Of a stretch of 5,863 nucleotides of DNA, positions 5,658-5,863 are shown piece after piece. The notes beneath the pieces were generated by a model. The model saw only the letters and a program-made list of their open reading frames with translations. It searched no databases and was not told the origin of the DNA. The stretch is from positions 1-5,863 of the forward strand of contig JAEWRS010000493.1 of assembly GCA_023398855.1 (NCBI GenBank), written 5' to 3'. Position numbers and translations under genes: made by a program. The stretch's first letter is position 1. Every line of letters starts with the position of its first letter. This DNA is from Bacillota bacterium. Its GTDB lineage: Bacteria > Bacillota > Clostridia > Lachnospirales > Lachnospiraceae.

Positions 5658-5863
5658 TACTCGTTACCTCCGCACAATCCGCAGCCGCCGTGATGACTGT
5701 CGCCTTCACGCTCTTTTAAAGCTGCGCGCCCTTCTTCCGATTTATACATCATCTGGCGCTTCATGGCCTCATCAAAATTGACCAGGTGACCGTCAAACTC
5801 CGGTCCATCCACGCAGGCGAATTTTACCTCTCCTCCGACTGTGACGCGGCAGGCACCACACAT
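5657..5863 (-). CDS. NfnA-like sulfide/dihydroorotate dehydrogenase-type FAD/NAD-binding subunit, C-terminal 68 residues
   Basis: Only the C-terminus is in the window; the frame is open to the right edge and the first visible Met is internal. MCGACRVTVGG followed by VKFACVDGPEFDGH is the [2Fe-2S] end of the dihydroorotate dehydrogenase electron-transfer subunit-like family. It shows three cysteine ligands (visible residues 2, 5, 17); the fourth ligand, an Asp in NfnA, would lie just beyond the edge. NFDEAMKRQMMYKSEE is typical of the NfnA / glutamate synthase-associated branch. The missing part should carry the FAD- and NAD-binding domains. The last residues, HHGGCGLCGGNE, form a Cys/His/Gly-rich tail. 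The stop TAA overlaps the ATG of the next gene by one base, so the two subunits are translationally coupled and probably made in equal amounts. Confidence 0.9.
   Translation of the reverse strand: MCGACRVTVGGEVKFACVDGPEFDGHLVNFDEAMKRQMMYKSEEGRAALKEREGDSHHGGCGLCGGNE
5667..5671 (-). promoter_or_regulatory. Ribosome binding site of the NfnB-like gene inside the upstream coding end
   Basis: GGAGG lies 9 nt before the ATG at 5657 and forms the penultimate glycine codons of the upstream gene (GGA GGT AAC GAG TAA). With the TAATG overlap it fixes the start and indicates coupled translation. Confidence 0.75.

Overview
The window comes from a Gram-positive anaerobe, most likely a clostridium of the Lachnospiraceae type. 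That placement is an inference. It rests on the strong AAGGAGG-type ribosome binding sites, a MATE transporter and a coiled-coil NlpC/P60 wall hydrolase of clostridial style, an Nfn/GltA-type ferredoxin-NADP flavoenzyme pair, and the NifU-like + GGGtGRT gene pair that I know mainly from anaerobic Firmicutes. All six genes I can support are on the minus strand, so the window reads from right (upstream) to left (downstream). I see no real plus-strand gene, no RNA gene, no mobile element and no CRISPR array. No gene-free gap exceeds 160 bases.

Right end, 5863-4269: the last 68 codons of an NfnA-like FAD/[2Fe-2S] subunit are joined by a TAATG stop/start overlap to a complete NfnB/GltA-like subunit. 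Together they should form a cytosolic complex moving electrons between NAD(H), ferredoxin and NADP(H). The older annotation for the large subunit is NADPH-dependent glutamate synthase. A strong hairpin without a U-tract follows the large subunit and runs up to the start region of a MATE-family efflux transporter (4206-2848).

Middle, 2774-1425: a separate promoter drives a secreted cell-wall hydrolase (2717-1470) with signal peptide, PcsB/CwlO-like coiled coil, charged repeat linker and C-terminal NlpC/P60 domain. This unit ends in a clean rho-independent terminator at 1425-1456.

Left end, 1399-1: a new transcription unit has an extended -10 promoter overlapped by four 10-bp direct repeats. 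It encodes a NifU/IscU-like protein that lacks the canonical third cysteine, then the N-terminal 181 residues of a GGGtGRT-family protein that runs off the window. This two-gene cassette has, to my knowledge, no assigned function and is the most interesting part of the window. Its genes also appear to use the codon choices of highly expressed genes.
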